Counted from the stretch's first letter, positions 19,386 to 28,880 are shown. The stretch is 37,883 nucleotides of DNA from a bacterium (GCA_027459825.1 DAIDGT010000001.1:1-37883); one strand, 5' to 3'. Notes: generated by a model not told the origin, from the sequence alone. Program-made: numbers and translations.

Positions 19386-20000
19386 ATGAAAGAGGAAACA
19401 CTAAATTTAAAAGATAGTCGATTTTATCCATACAAATACGAAATAACTGGTGGGGACACAAATCACTTTTATACAGCTGAAGGGGATTACATAGGATTCG
19501 TAAGAAGAATATCTGGAGAAGATGTACTTCCAGGTATACCACCATCATCAAAAGAATTACGTTCCAAAGACTTTACTGACTACTCATACACACGAAAGGA
19601 TAGTCAAGGACTTATTCAACATGAACAGTGCTTTCATGATAAAGAAGGAGTTATTCATTGGAATATTGTCACTCTAGATATTCACTTAAACCCTACCTCA
19701 CAGGAAAGAACTTCTCGCAACCCACAAGGAAAAGGTGAGTATATATCAACAACCACAAGATACTCAGAAGAAGGAGTAATTCTAGAAAGAACATATATAA
19801 GGGATACCAATACAAAGGATACTGAAGGAGGAAGACAAATTAAAATCCATGAAGAATATGACCCACAAACAGGAAATTTATTAAGAAAAAAATTTCATAT
19901 TATATATAGAGAAACAGGGAAGAGACACGCAACAATATTGACTAGAAAAGGAAGAAATGGAACAGTATTTGAAAAATACCACCCTATACATACTCAATGA
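19386..20000 (+). CDS. hypothetical protein
   Basis: 204 aa complete ORF, polar, no recognised domain. The antisense ORF 19312..19551 overlaps only its 5' part. Confidence 0.5.
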   Translation: MKEETLNLKDSRFYPYKYEITGGDTNHFYTAEGDYIGFVRRISGEDVLPGIPPSSKELRSKDFTDYSYTRKDSQGLIQHEQCFHDKEGVIHWNIVTLDIHLNPTSQERTSRNPQGKGEYISTTTRYSEEGVILERTYIRDTNTKDTEGGRQIKIHEEYDPQTGNLLRKKFHIIYRETGKRHATILTRKGRNGTVFEKYHPIHTQ

Positions 20001-20104
20001 TCTAGCATCGAAACTAATTATATATATCACATTTTATTAAAATATATTAAATACAAACAATCACCTTTTATATCAAAATCAATTTTGATATACTCACCAA
20101 ATAA

Positions 20105-20196
20105 GGAGAGGTACCCAAGAGGCTGAAGGGGAGGGTTTGCTAAACCCTTAGGACTCCAAAAGGGTCGCGAGAGTTCGAATCTCTCCCTCTCCGCCA
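20105..20196 (+). tRNA. tRNA-Ser (anticodon GCT), CCA encoded
   Basis: Acceptor GGAGAGG/CCTCTCC + G, anticodon arm agggt-ttGCTaa-accct, long variable arm, T arm gagagTTCGAATctctc, 3' CCA in the genome. Confidence 0.95.
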
Positions 20197-20470
20197 ATTT
20201 TCACTTTTTTTGAAATCGCAAGGAATTGCCCCGCCGATTCCAAATTATTTTTCAGGATTTGCCTCAAAAAATATTCAAACATCAATCAAACACGACTACC
20301 ATGTTATCTTTCAATGTATAATATATCAAAACTACCAATGGGTTAAGGCTCAAAATGTAATAGCAGAGAAGTTAGTATCTAACATGAAAAATGTTTATAC
20401 TACATTTTTATAGTGTATAAAATTTGCATATACTCATAGCATAAATGTATAATTCTAAAAAATATATCAA

Positions 20471-20557
20471 GGAGAGGTGACCGAGCGGTTGATGGTAACA
20501 GTCTTGAAAACTGTCAAGGGAGAAATCTCTTCGTGAGTTCGAATCTCACCCTCTCCG
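20471..20557 (+). tRNA. tRNA-Ser (anticodon TGA)
   Basis: GGAGAGG/CCTCTCC acceptor, anticodon loop ctTGAaa with acagt/actgt stem, long variable arm, T arm gtgagTTCGAATctcac; no encoded CCA. Confidence 0.95.
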
Positions 20558-20561
20558 AATA
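20531..20561 (+). repeat. 31-bp direct repeat copy 1 (tRNA-Ser(TGA) 3' end plus 4 nt)
   Basis: tcgtgagttcgaatctcaccctctccgaata, identical to 29084..29114. Confidence 0.9.
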
Positions 20562-20574
20562 ATACACAGAAATT

Positions 20575-21180
20575 GTGGCTGAAGAATACATACCTAAACC
20601 AAGAAAATTTAAAACCGTAGCAAGACCAGGGTACCTAGGAAGTAAAAGAGGACTAATGGAGGCAAGTTGGGATAACCAATATGGCCCAGGAATGTGGAGA
20701 ATAGCATGGGAAACTGCTAATGGATCTCCACTAACTTTTGAAGAAATATTTGAAGAATATATACAAGGGTACACTGCTCATTTCACTAAATTTCCACAAA
20801 TAGTAGAATACCTTACAACACACGCATCATTCGCTTACGACATTGATTCAAATATAACAAGAACACAAGCATTTGACCCAAATGCTTTAGTTGGAATTCC
20901 TGGAGTTCCTAACCAATTTCACCATGTAGCAATAAATATTGCAATAACAGAGAGGTTAGGACAAACATTTACGGGAATAACACCTATACGGATAAGAGGA
21001 TTAAAAAGAAGTATACCATTAGAAGAATGGCCTATTACATCAAGACTTCAACCAGGATTCATACAATGTACACACCCAGAACTTATAAGGCAACCAGAAA
21101 CACCTATATGGTGGATAAGACCAGATAGCGTTGAAGGGTTATACCAATACTGTAAAGTGCTACAGACACTAACAGATTAA
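20575..21180 (+). CDS. hypothetical protein (Trp/Pro-rich, GTG start)
   Basis: 201 aa complete ORF 18 nt after tRNA-Ser(TGA): GPGMWRIAWETANGSPLTFEEIFEEYIQGYTAHF...TPIWWIRPDSVEGLYQYCKVLQ; no family recognised. Confidence 0.5.
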   Translation: MAEEYIPKPRKFKTVARPGYLGSKRGLMEASWDNQYGPGMWRIAWETANGSPLTFEEIFEEYIQGYTAHFTKFPQIVEYLTTHASFAYDIDSNITRTQAFDPNALVGIPGVPNQFHHVAINIAITERLGQTFTGITPIRIRGLKRSIPLEEWPITSRLQPGFIQCTHPELIRQPETPIWWIRPDSVEGLYQYCKVLQTLTD

Positions 21181-21198
21181 ATAATATTCAAAGAGATA

Positions 21199-21867
21199 TT
21201 AATCATATCCAGGAAACCAATCCTGTTTAATATTATCTTCACTAATCCCTAAACCTTTTAACTCCTCCCCAATACTATCAACCATACCTTCCGGTCCAGA
21301 GATATAAAAAATTCTATCCTTTATATCAGAAACATTATCTTTGATATGTTTTTCATCTACCTTACCTTCAATATATTTAACCTTGAGACTTGGATTAGAT
21401 ATATTATCAAGCTCATCCTTGAATACAAAGTTACTATCTCTATTAGAATACAGAAGAATAATATCAACATTATTACCTTTATTTTCAAGATCTTTTAATA
21501 TTGCCCTATATGGTGTAATCCCAATCCCCCCTGCAATAAATACATATTTTTCTTTCACATTCTCAAGTACAAAATCACCATCTAAGTCTGAAAATTCAAC
21601 AGTATCACCAACATTCAATCCTTCCAACTCCTTTTTAAAACTACTACCATTGTCCTTAGCAAATCTAGTTGTTAACATTACAAAGCCTTCATGAGGAGCA
21701 GATGATATAGTAAACCATCTGTCAGAACCTCTATCATCTGTAGGCTCATGATGCAAAACATAATGTAAATATTGACCAGCCTGCCACCCTATTTCACTAC
21801 CAGAAATGAAGACAAATGAAGTAACATCAGGAGTTTCTTGTTTTTTTTCTTTAAGAGTTAATTTCAT
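21199..21867 (-). CDS. ferredoxin-NADP reductase-like FAD/NAD(P)-binding oxidoreductase
   Basis: 222 aa; AGQYLHY, FAD motif RWFTISSAP, NAD(P) motif VFIAGGIGITPYRAIL, YISGPEGMVDSIGEEL. Confidence 0.9.
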   Translation of the reverse strand: MKLTLKEKKQETPDVTSFVFISGSEIGWQAGQYLHYVLHHEPTDDRGSDRWFTISSAPHEGFVMLTTRFAKDNGSSFKKELEGLNVGDTVEFSDLDGDFVLENVKEKYVFIAGGIGITPYRAILKDLENKGNNVDIILLYSNRDSNFVFKDELDNISNPSLKVKYIEGKVDEKHIKDNVSDIKDRIFYISGPEGMVDSIGEELKGLGISEDNIKQDWFPGYD

Positions 21868-21918
21868 AACACTATAGTATAATAAATACTAAATAAATTT
21901 TAAACCTAGATAAAATAT

Positions 21919-22557
21919 ATGTGGTTGGAATGTTTACAAGTAAAAATAAGAAAGGTAAGAGATGAAGTTAAAAAAAATATAAATATTATTGATGAAAGGG
22001 ATTTTAGGTTATCTGTATTTAATAAAGTTATAAATACGTGTACTGCAATTCTTAAATTTGAATCTATGTATAATCATCTATATGAAGAGAATAACCTTTA
22101 TAAAAATTTAGAAAAACAAGGGCAACATGAACTAGCCCTGTTAGATAGATTTATAAAAATTGCATTTGTACTTGAAACATTTATGGCAATTGACCAATTT
22201 TTTAAGGAGATTTATAAGGTAATAAAAAATGATAAAAAAGAGGAAACAATAGTAGTTATAACTCAAATTATTAACGCTCTAGCGGAAGATGGACTAGTTG
22301 ATAAAACTAATGATAACTACAAAAAATTTAAAAGTTTCAAAAATGTCAGAAATGCCAGTCATAATAATTTCATTGGTGACAATGGAGAACTGATATATGA
22401 AGCTAAAGGAAAGGTGTTCCAAAGAATCACTCCCTTAATCGAAGGATCTCTCCAGCTTGTAAAACAAACAATTTTTAAATTTGAAGAAAAGTATTCAAAA
22501 GAAAGCCATAAACCCATACTGGACCCAGCAGCTAATTTAGAAAAACAGGTTATATAG
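21919..22557 (+). CDS. hypothetical helical protein; possible HEPN-like motif
   Basis: 212 aa; all-helical-looking composition with FKNVRNASHNNF near the C-terminal third. Confidence 0.45.
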   Translation: MWLECLQVKIRKVRDEVKKNINIIDERDFRLSVFNKVINTCTAILKFESMYNHLYEENNLYKNLEKQGQHELALLDRFIKIAFVLETFMAIDQFFKEIYKVIKNDKKEETIVVITQIINALAEDGLVDKTNDNYKKFKSFKNVRNASHNNFIGDNGELIYEAKGKVFQRITPLIEGSLQLVKQTIFKFEEKYSKESHKPILDPAANLEKQVI

Positions 22558-23398
22558 CCATACCTACGCAAATAAAGAGTAGTACAAAAAGAGATATAAA
22601 AAACATCCTACGTGCCCACCATCTACTATCCTTTATAAAAAATCCCAAAATTCCAAAGAAAAACCATACAATACAGGATAATAAAGCAATCAATAAATAT
22701 ACATAACCAGTATATTTAAACGTAAATAGTGCCACTACAGATAATGAAAAAACAAGGATAAAAGAGATGATATGCCATTTTGTGTTTAATATTCCCATCT
22801 TAACTGGCCAGATTTTTAATTTTGAAGATTTATAATCCTTAAGACGGTAAATAGCAATTGAATAGAAATGTGGAATTTGCCACAAAACAAGAATGAAGAA
22901 AAGTATCAAAACCTCCCAATCAATTTTTCCAGAAACAGCAGTATATCCAGAAACAATAGGCATTGCTCCTGAAAAACTACCTGCAATAGTACTATATATA
23001 GTTGTGCGCTTTGCAATACTATATACAACAGTGTAGGCAACATAACCTGAAACACCTACTAGAAAAGTAGTAACATTTGTACCTACAGCTAAAAACAAAA
23101 ACCCTATTAACCCTAACACCAGAGCGTATTGCACTGCACTCTTTCCATTAATATTTCCAGATACTAAAGATCTACCCTTAGTTCTTTCCATTTGCGAGTC
23201 AATATCCCTGTCAATATAGTTATTAACAACACTTGCAGACGCTATCACAAATGACATTCCTAAAGCGACAAATATCAATGTAGTAAGATGAAAGCCGTAA
23301 ATCTTTGATGCTAGAAAAAATGAGGCCAGAATAGAAATCAAATTTCCATAAACCATTCCTGGTTTTGCCAAATTGTAGTATTTAGAAATGTTTTTCAC
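22550..23398 (-). CDS. cyoE: protoheme IX farnesyltransferase (heme O synthase)
   Basis: 282 aa; KPGMVYGNLIS, VVNNYIDRDIDSQMERTKGRSLVSG; end of cyo operon. Confidence 0.95.
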   Translation of the reverse strand: MKNISKYYNLAKPGMVYGNLISILASFFLASKIYGFHLTTLIFVALGMSFVIASASVVNNYIDRDIDSQMERTKGRSLVSGNINGKSAVQYALVLGLIGFLFLAVGTNVTTFLVGVSGYVAYTVVYSIAKRTTIYSTIAGSFSGAMPIVSGYTAVSGKIDWEVLILFFILVLWQIPHFYSIAIYRLKDYKSSKLKIWPVKMGILNTKWHIISFILVFSLSVVALFTFKYTGYVYLLIALLSCIVWFFFGILGFFIKDSRWWARRMFFISLFVLLFICVGMAI

Positions 23399-23790
23399 AA
23401 AGCTGCCCCCTGAGAATTCATATATTGAATCATTTGTTTTGTAGTAGGCATCATCTTAGAATTTAAATTAGTCATAATCCATAAGGATCCAATTACAAGA
23501 ATAGAGACAATCATAATCATAAAAAGGAAAATGTATAAATTCCATTTTGACTGTGCCTTACTCCCTATGTGGAAGAAAAAAATAAGTTGAACAAATAACT
23601 GAATTAAAGCTAAGAATATAAGTACTGCAACTATTTCCCACCCCGACAATATATGAGCAATTGTTATAACAAATGCAGTTAGAGTAAGCAGTATAGAAAG
23701 TGCAAACCCAACTATATAAACCTTAACTTCTGCTGCATGCTCTCTCCAGTCACTAATTATTTGAGGTGTCTCTATATCCATATTATGCAA
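23395..23790 (-). CDS. cyoD: cytochrome bo3 quinol oxidase subunit IV
   Basis: 131 aa, 3 TM; VKVYIVGFALSILLT...ALIQLFVQLIFFFHI...WIMTNLNSKMM. Confidence 0.92.
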   Translation of the reverse strand: MHNMDIETPQIISDWREHAAEVKVYIVGFALSILLTLTAFVITIAHILSGWEIVAVLIFLALIQLFVQLIFFFHIGSKAQSKWNLYIFLFMIMIVSILVIGSLWIMTNLNSKMMPTTKQMIQYMNSQGAAL

Positions 23791-24385
23791 TTCCCATCAT
23801 ATAAACGATAGTAAATATAAATATCCATATAATATCAAGAAAATGCCAAAAAAGGCTGAGTAAAGTTAAACGCCTGACAGAAGATTTTGTAAGTCCTTTG
23901 GTATAAATACGAATCATGAGTATAAGCATTCCAATAAGCCCAACAGTAACATGTAATCCATGAGTACCAACTAAGGTAAAATATGAAGATAAAAATGCAC
24001 TCCTCTTAAAAGAATTCCCTACATTTATAAGATGCGCAAATTCTACAATTTCCATAATTACAAAACTAACACCTAATAAAAATGTTACAGAAAACCAACC
24101 AATAACCCTATTTTTTTGCATGTTATAGGCACTAATAAGTCCAATTCCACAAGTAAAACTACTAGAGAGTAGGGCTAGTGTTTCTATCAATACATAGTGA
24201 GGAGAAAAAATTTGGGAACCAGATGGCCCCCCAAATGTATTATTGTGCAACACAGCATAAACAGCAAAAAGAGCTGCAAAGAGAACACAATCAGTCATAA
24301 GATAAATCCAAAAACCAAATACAATGGTATCATCAGTCTTATCATATTTAGGAGCTTCTTGTATTTGAGTATCTATATCTTCCAT
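23783..24385 (-). CDS. cyoC: cytochrome bo3 quinol oxidase subunit III
   Basis: 200 aa, 5 TM; VFGFWIYLMTDCVLFAALFAVYAVL...LVGTHGLHVTVGLIGML...FWHFLDIIWIFIFTIVYM. Confidence 0.95.
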   Translation of the reverse strand: MEDIDTQIQEAPKYDKTDDTIVFGFWIYLMTDCVLFAALFAVYAVLHNNTFGGPSGSQIFSPHYVLIETLALLSSSFTCGIGLISAYNMQKNRVIGWFSVTFLLGVSFVIMEIVEFAHLINVGNSFKRSAFLSSYFTLVGTHGLHVTVGLIGMLILMIRIYTKGLTKSSVRRLTLLSLFWHFLDIIWIFIFTIVYMMGIA

Positions 24386-26340
24386 TGTACTTTTTTATCA
24401 ATTTCAGCAACTTTTGATGCAGTAAGTATATATTCAGTTTCCTCATCAGTTGTTCTTATCATAATAAACACAATAACTGCAATCAAAGACAGTATTAAAA
24501 GCCACCATATATGCCATACTGCAGAAAATCCAAAAAGACAAGCTGCTGAACCTATATACATAGCAATAGGAGTATTTTTTACAATCTCAATATCAGTGTA
24601 TTCCTTATTATTGCTATTCAAACCTCTTTGTTTTTTCTCCCAAAAATCGTCCCTATTACTAACCTCAGGTAATATAGCAAAATTGAAAAATGGAGGAGGA
24701 GAAGATGTCGACCATTCCAAGGTTCTGCCATCCCAAGGATCTCCTGTTATATCAATATTATCATTCCTCTTTCTATAAGAGACAATAAGCTGAATAAATT
24801 GAAATAGTACTGCCAAGGCAATAATAAATACACCCACCCCAGCAACAATAAATAATGGTTGCCAACCCGTATATGCAGGATAATGGTCAAGACGTCTTGT
24901 TGCCCCCATAAGACCTAGTATATATAAAGGTCCAAATGCAACAACAAAACCTATTATCCAAAGATATGCAGCAACTCTTCCATATACATCAATAAGCTTA
25001 AATCCAAAAATTTTAGGAAACCAATACATTACACCTATAAAATCCCCGAATAAAACACCTGAAACAATCATTGTATGGAAATGGGCAACAAGAAATAAAC
25101 TATTATGTAGCTGGTAATCTATTGCAGGTACTGCCATCATAACACCAGCAACACCACCCAAAGTGAATAAAAATATAAACCCTAAAAAGAATATCATTGA
25201 AGCATTAAATTTAATTCTTCCCCTAAACATTGTAAAAAGCCAATTAAATATTTTTACCCCCGTAGGAACGGCAATAATCATAGTCATCATTCCAAAAAAA
25301 GCATTTACATCAACCCCTGCCCCCATTGTAAAGAAATGATGAAGCCATACAATAAAAGATAAAAATACTATTGCCCAAATTGCTAAAACCATTGATCTAT
25401 AACCAAAAAGTCTTTTTCTGGAAAAAACAGATACCACCTCCGAAAAAATACCAAATGCAGGAAGTACCAATATGTATACTTCAGGATGTCCCCACGACCA
25501 AATGAGGTTCACATACATCATCATATTTCCACCACCGGAAGCAGTAAAAAAATGAGTTCCAATAGTTCTATCAAGATATAAAAGTGCAAGAGTAACAGTC
25601 AAAATAGGAAATGCTAAAATTACAAGAGACATGGTGCCAAAAACACTCCATGTAAAAAGAGGCATCTTCATTAAAGCCATTCCTTTGCACCTGAGCTTTA
25701 TTATAGTAACAAGAAAATTTATCCCTGAAAATAAACTGCCTAAACCTGCAATTTGTAACGACCAAATCCAATAATCAACACCTACACCAGGACTGTATTT
25801 AAGCTCTGACAGAGGAGGATATGAGAGCCATCCTGCATATGTAAAGTTCCCTATTATCAAAGATGCATTCATAAGAACCATACCTGCAGCAAACAACCAA
25901 AAGCTAGTGGCATTTAAAAAGGGAAAAGCAACATCCCTAGAACCAATCTGCAAAGGCAAAACAAGATTTACAATACCAAACAGAAACCCCATTGCAACAA
26001 AGAAAATCATAATGACACCATGAGCGGAAAAAATCTGCTGAAAGTGATTAGCAGAAACTATACCATGAGAAGCACCTACAGATGTAGCTTGCTGAGTTCT
26101 TAGAAGAACCACATCGGCAAAACCTCTAATCCCCATTATAATAGATACAAAGATATACATAACACCAATTTTCTTATGGTCAGTGGTAGTAATCCACTCT
26201 TTCCACAACCAACTCCACCTTTTCGTATATGTAACATAAAAAATACCAAATATTATAGCAACAATCATCATCATAGCACCGCCTAAGGTGACCATGTCAT
26301 GAGGAAGTGCATTTATAGAAAGTTTACCTAAGATATTCAT
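24373..26340 (-). CDS. cyoB: cytochrome bo3 quinol oxidase subunit I
   Basis: 655 aa; RGFAD, HFQQIFSAHGVIMIFFVAM, RDVAFPFLN, WSWGHPEVYILVLPAFGIFSE, HHFFTMGAG, LFLVAHFHTMIV, TGDPWDGRTLEWSTSSPPPFFNFA. Confidence 0.98.
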   Translation of the reverse strand: MNILGKLSINALPHDMVTLGGAMMMIVAIIFGIFYVTYTKRWSWLWKEWITTTDHKKIGVMYIFVSIIMGIRGFADVVLLRTQQATSVGASHGIVSANHFQQIFSAHGVIMIFFVAMGFLFGIVNLVLPLQIGSRDVAFPFLNATSFWLFAAGMVLMNASLIIGNFTYAGWLSYPPLSELKYSPGVGVDYWIWSLQIAGLGSLFSGINFLVTIIKLRCKGMALMKMPLFTWSVFGTMSLVILAFPILTVTLALLYLDRTIGTHFFTASGGGNMMMYVNLIWSWGHPEVYILVLPAFGIFSEVVSVFSRKRLFGYRSMVLAIWAIVFLSFIVWLHHFFTMGAGVDVNAFFGMMTMIIAVPTGVKIFNWLFTMFRGRIKFNASMIFFLGFIFLFTLGGVAGVMMAVPAIDYQLHNSLFLVAHFHTMIVSGVLFGDFIGVMYWFPKIFGFKLIDVYGRVAAYLWIIGFVVAFGPLYILGLMGATRRLDHYPAYTGWQPLFIVAGVGVFIIALAVLFQFIQLIVSYRKRNDNIDITGDPWDGRTLEWSTSSPPPFFNFAILPEVSNRDDFWEKKQRGLNSNNKEYTDIEIVKNTPIAMYIGSAACLFGFSAVWHIWWLLILSLIAVIVFIMIRTTDEETEYILTASKVAEIDKKVQWKI

Positions 26341-26342
26341 AA

Positions 26343-27242
26343 CTACCCCTTTGAATCTGTCAACATAATTGGACCACCAAATACAGGAACCATGTAATTT
26401 TCAACTATTGCATTAAACAACCCCGTATCCTTCAAAGAATATATTTTTTTATGGTTATATGAACTAGGTTTAGCTAATTTTTTATAACTTGTCATTGTAA
26501 GAATATTTGATGACCTATTAGCTGATTCTATCCATTTATTAAAATTTTTTAAAGAAGAAACTTGGACAGCAAATCTCATTCCTGCAAATCCTGAACCACT
26601 AATATTTGAAGACACACCATAATATGTACCTTTATTATATGCTAGAATATGTATCTTAGTTTCCATACCAGGCATCGTCATAATTTGCCCTGCAAGGTTT
26701 GGAATCCAAAATGCATTCATCACTGTATCAGAGGTTAATTCAAAATCTATTGGGGTATTTTGGGGAATCTCAATAAAATTTACTGATGCAACTTTCTCTT
26801 TTGGATAGATAAAAAGCCATTTCCAGTCAAGAGAAATAACTTGAATAGTAATTGGTGGCACTTTTGACTTTATGGGCTTATAGTAATTTAAAGTTGAGGA
26901 AGTGTGCCATACAATTAGAGATAAGACAAGAATTATTGCGGCAGGAATTGCCCACCATATAATCTCTAACAAAGGATCACTGTCCCACTCTGGAGAATAA
27001 TTAGCCCCATCATTCCCCTCTCTGTACTTATATGCAGTAAATATAGTTAAAAAAAATAAAGGAACAACAACAATAGAGATCAAAAGGCATACTGTAATTA
27101 TAAGACCTTTTTCTTTACTAGCAATAAGACCTTTTGGATTAAGCACAGCAATATTCTTCCCATGAAGTAGAAACATCGTACCAAAAACAGCAACACAAAG
27201 AAGAATTAAAGTAATAAATATAAACCTAAGAGTTTTTTTCAT
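26343..27242 (-). CDS. cyoA: cytochrome bo3 quinol oxidase subunit II
   Basis: EIIWWAIPAAIILVLSLIVWHTS, QVISLDWKWLFIYP, FWIPNLAGQIMTMPGMETKIHILAYNKGTYYGVSSNISGSGFAGMRF; lacks CuA Cys ligands as in quinol oxidases. Track ORF to 27281; MKKTLRF start at 27242 preferred. Confidence 0.95.
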   Translation of the reverse strand: MKKTLRFIFITLILLCVAVFGTMFLLHGKNIAVLNPKGLIASKEKGLIITVCLLISIVVVPLFFLTIFTAYKYREGNDGANYSPEWDSDPLLEIIWWAIPAAIILVLSLIVWHTSSTLNYYKPIKSKVPPITIQVISLDWKWLFIYPKEKVASVNFIEIPQNTPIDFELTSDTVMNAFWIPNLAGQIMTMPGMETKIHILAYNKGTYYGVSSNISGSGFAGMRFAVQVSSLKNFNKWIESANRSSNILTMTSYKKLAKPSSYNHKKIYSLKDTGLFNAIVENYMVPVFGGPIMLTDSKG

Positions 27243-27350
27243 GATACAGTCTATGCAAAAGTATCCTAACATATTTACCACTAAAAAAGAACCTATTCAT
27301 GAGGAAGAAAACTTGCAATTCATAAGTAATAAAAGTAATATTGTCTCATT

Positions 27351-27941
27351 ATGCAAGAGAAAGAGAGAAAGGACAAAATAGCAGAACTTGAGAGTCAGTT
27401 AGAATCGCTAAAAAGCCAAATTACATCCGTCAAAGAAGAAAAATACGACAAAAAGACTAAACAAGAAGAAATAACAGTGCTATATAAATGGAAAGCGCCT
27501 GCAAGGGTATTTAAAAGATGGGATAACCAGAAGCTATACACTGTGTATTTATGGTTACTAGTATTCATAGTACTTCTTCTTTTCATTAAACAATATTTCA
27601 CAATACTGGTAATACTTGCATTAGGATTTGTAATTTATGCAATGACAAGATACCCACCTCAAGAAATTGAACATACAATTACCGACCATCATATTGTATG
27701 GTTTGATAGAGAATACTCATACAGTGACTTATCCTGTTACTGGTTTTCGCAAAGAGATAATCAATTGATATTAAACATTGACACACAGAAAAAAATTCCA
27801 GCAAGATTAATATATCTTGTTAATGAAAAACAAAAATCAGATATATCAAAAATATTGGGAGAATATCTTCCATATAAAGACTTAAAAACAAAACAGTCTA
27901 GATTTTCAAAGATGATAGACGGGGTATATATAGAAATTTAA
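27351..27941 (+). CDS. two-TM membrane protein, KWKAP..VF-type family (recalled from CPR genomes; not verified)
   Basis: 196 aa; N-terminal coiled-coil, YKWKAPARVFKRWDNQKLYTVYLWLLVFIVLLLFIKQYFTILVILALGFVIYAMTRYPPQEIEHTITDHHI. Confidence 0.65.
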   Translation: MQEKERKDKIAELESQLESLKSQITSVKEEKYDKKTKQEEITVLYKWKAPARVFKRWDNQKLYTVYLWLLVFIVLLLFIKQYFTILVILALGFVIYAMTRYPPQEIEHTITDHHIVWFDREYSYSDLSCYWFSQRDNQLILNIDTQKKIPARLIYLVNEKQKSDISKILGEYLPYKDLKTKQSRFSKMIDGVYIEI

Positions 27942-27981
27942 TGTTTGACTAATAAAAGAGATATTTATATTATATAAAAGT

Positions 27982-28569
27982 ATGAAAAGAATAGAATTCC
28001 TTTCTATATTTATAACAGCACTTGTAATATTATTTACTTTAACTATTGGAAGCAATATCTTCATATTTGCCCAACAGGCAAATACTGATACAAATTCAAA
28101 CACAAACTCAGATACAAATAAATCAAGTAGTGCTCACACAAAAGAACAGGAATGCGCGGCAAGAGAAGATTCAATTAAAACCAGATCAGAACACCTTAAT
28201 GAGCTTGCACAAAATATAGAAACCAAATTTTCCAACATAGAACAAAAAGTAGAAGATTATTACACAACCAAAGTACTACCTTCAGGAAAAAGCGTATCCA
28301 ATTATGATGCTCTAATAGGAGAAGTTGATACAGAAAAGTCAGATGTAGGAACAAAATTAAGTGACGATACATCATCAATTGAATCTTTCACATGTACACA
28401 GAGCAATCCAAAAAGCCAATTACTTACATATAATACAAACATGAAAGATACTATTAGTGAGTTAAGAAACTACCGCACATCGATTAAGGACTTAATTGTT
28501 GCTGTTGCAACATCAAGCTCTCAAGGAAAATCTAGTTCAGGCACTAATAACAGTAATACAGGAAATTAA
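27982..28569 (+). CDS. secreted Ser/Thr/Asn-rich protein with signal peptide
   Basis: 195 aa; N-terminal hydrophobic segment FITALVILFTLTIGSNIFIFAQQA, then helical region and low-complexity SSSQGKSSSGTNNSNTGN tail. Confidence 0.6.
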   Translation: MKRIEFLSIFITALVILFTLTIGSNIFIFAQQANTDTNSNTNSDTNKSSSAHTKEQECAAREDSIKTRSEHLNELAQNIETKFSNIEQKVEDYYTTKVLPSGKSVSNYDALIGEVDTEKSDVGTKLSDDTSSIESFTCTQSNPKSQLLTYNTNMKDTISELRNYRTSIKDLIVAVATSSSQGKSSSGTNNSNTGN

Positions 28570-28571
28570 TT

Positions 28572-28880
28572 ATGGAACAGACAAATAATACATTACAAGA
28601 AAAAAGGATAGTAAAGAGATTAATATGGATTTGCATCATACTTGGGGTATTATTTATAGTATCTTTGATTTTTAATATATTACAAATGATAAGTAATTCA
28701 CAATGGAAAGGAGCACTGGCAAATAATACTATTACCATAAATAAAAATTCAACTTATGTACCTACAATACAAAATAATTCACAACTACAATCTGCGCAAT
28801 CTCTACTTAATTCAATAAGTATAGGAGGCACTCTACAGGGAGGAATCTCTCAGAATGCATCTGCAGCATCCACTTTTTAA
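28572..28880 (+). CDS. small single-TM membrane protein of unknown function
   Basis: 102 aa, 2 nt after previous stop; TM IWICIILGVLFIVSLIFNIL. Confidence 0.5.
   Translation: MEQTNNTLQEKRIVKRLIWICIILGVLFIVSLIFNILQMISNSQWKGALANNTITINKNSTYVPTIQNNSQLQSAQSLLNSISIGGTLQGGISQNASAASTF

Noticed and set aside
20210-20413. Plus-strand 67-aa ORF between tRNA-Ser genes
   Set aside because: Short, no recognisable domain, begins just after the tRNA; not distinguishable from chance.
20514-20774. Minus-strand 86-aa ORF
   Set aside because: Overlaps tRNA-Ser(TGA) and the antisense of the 20575..21180 ORF; no support.
24197-24778. Plus-strand 193-aa ORF
   Set aside because: Antisense to cyoB/cyoC, which have clear family motifs.
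26343-27242. Cytochrome c oxidase (CuA) identity for subunit II
   Set aside because: The CuA Cys ligands are absent and the sequence fits CyoA, so quinol oxidase is preferred.
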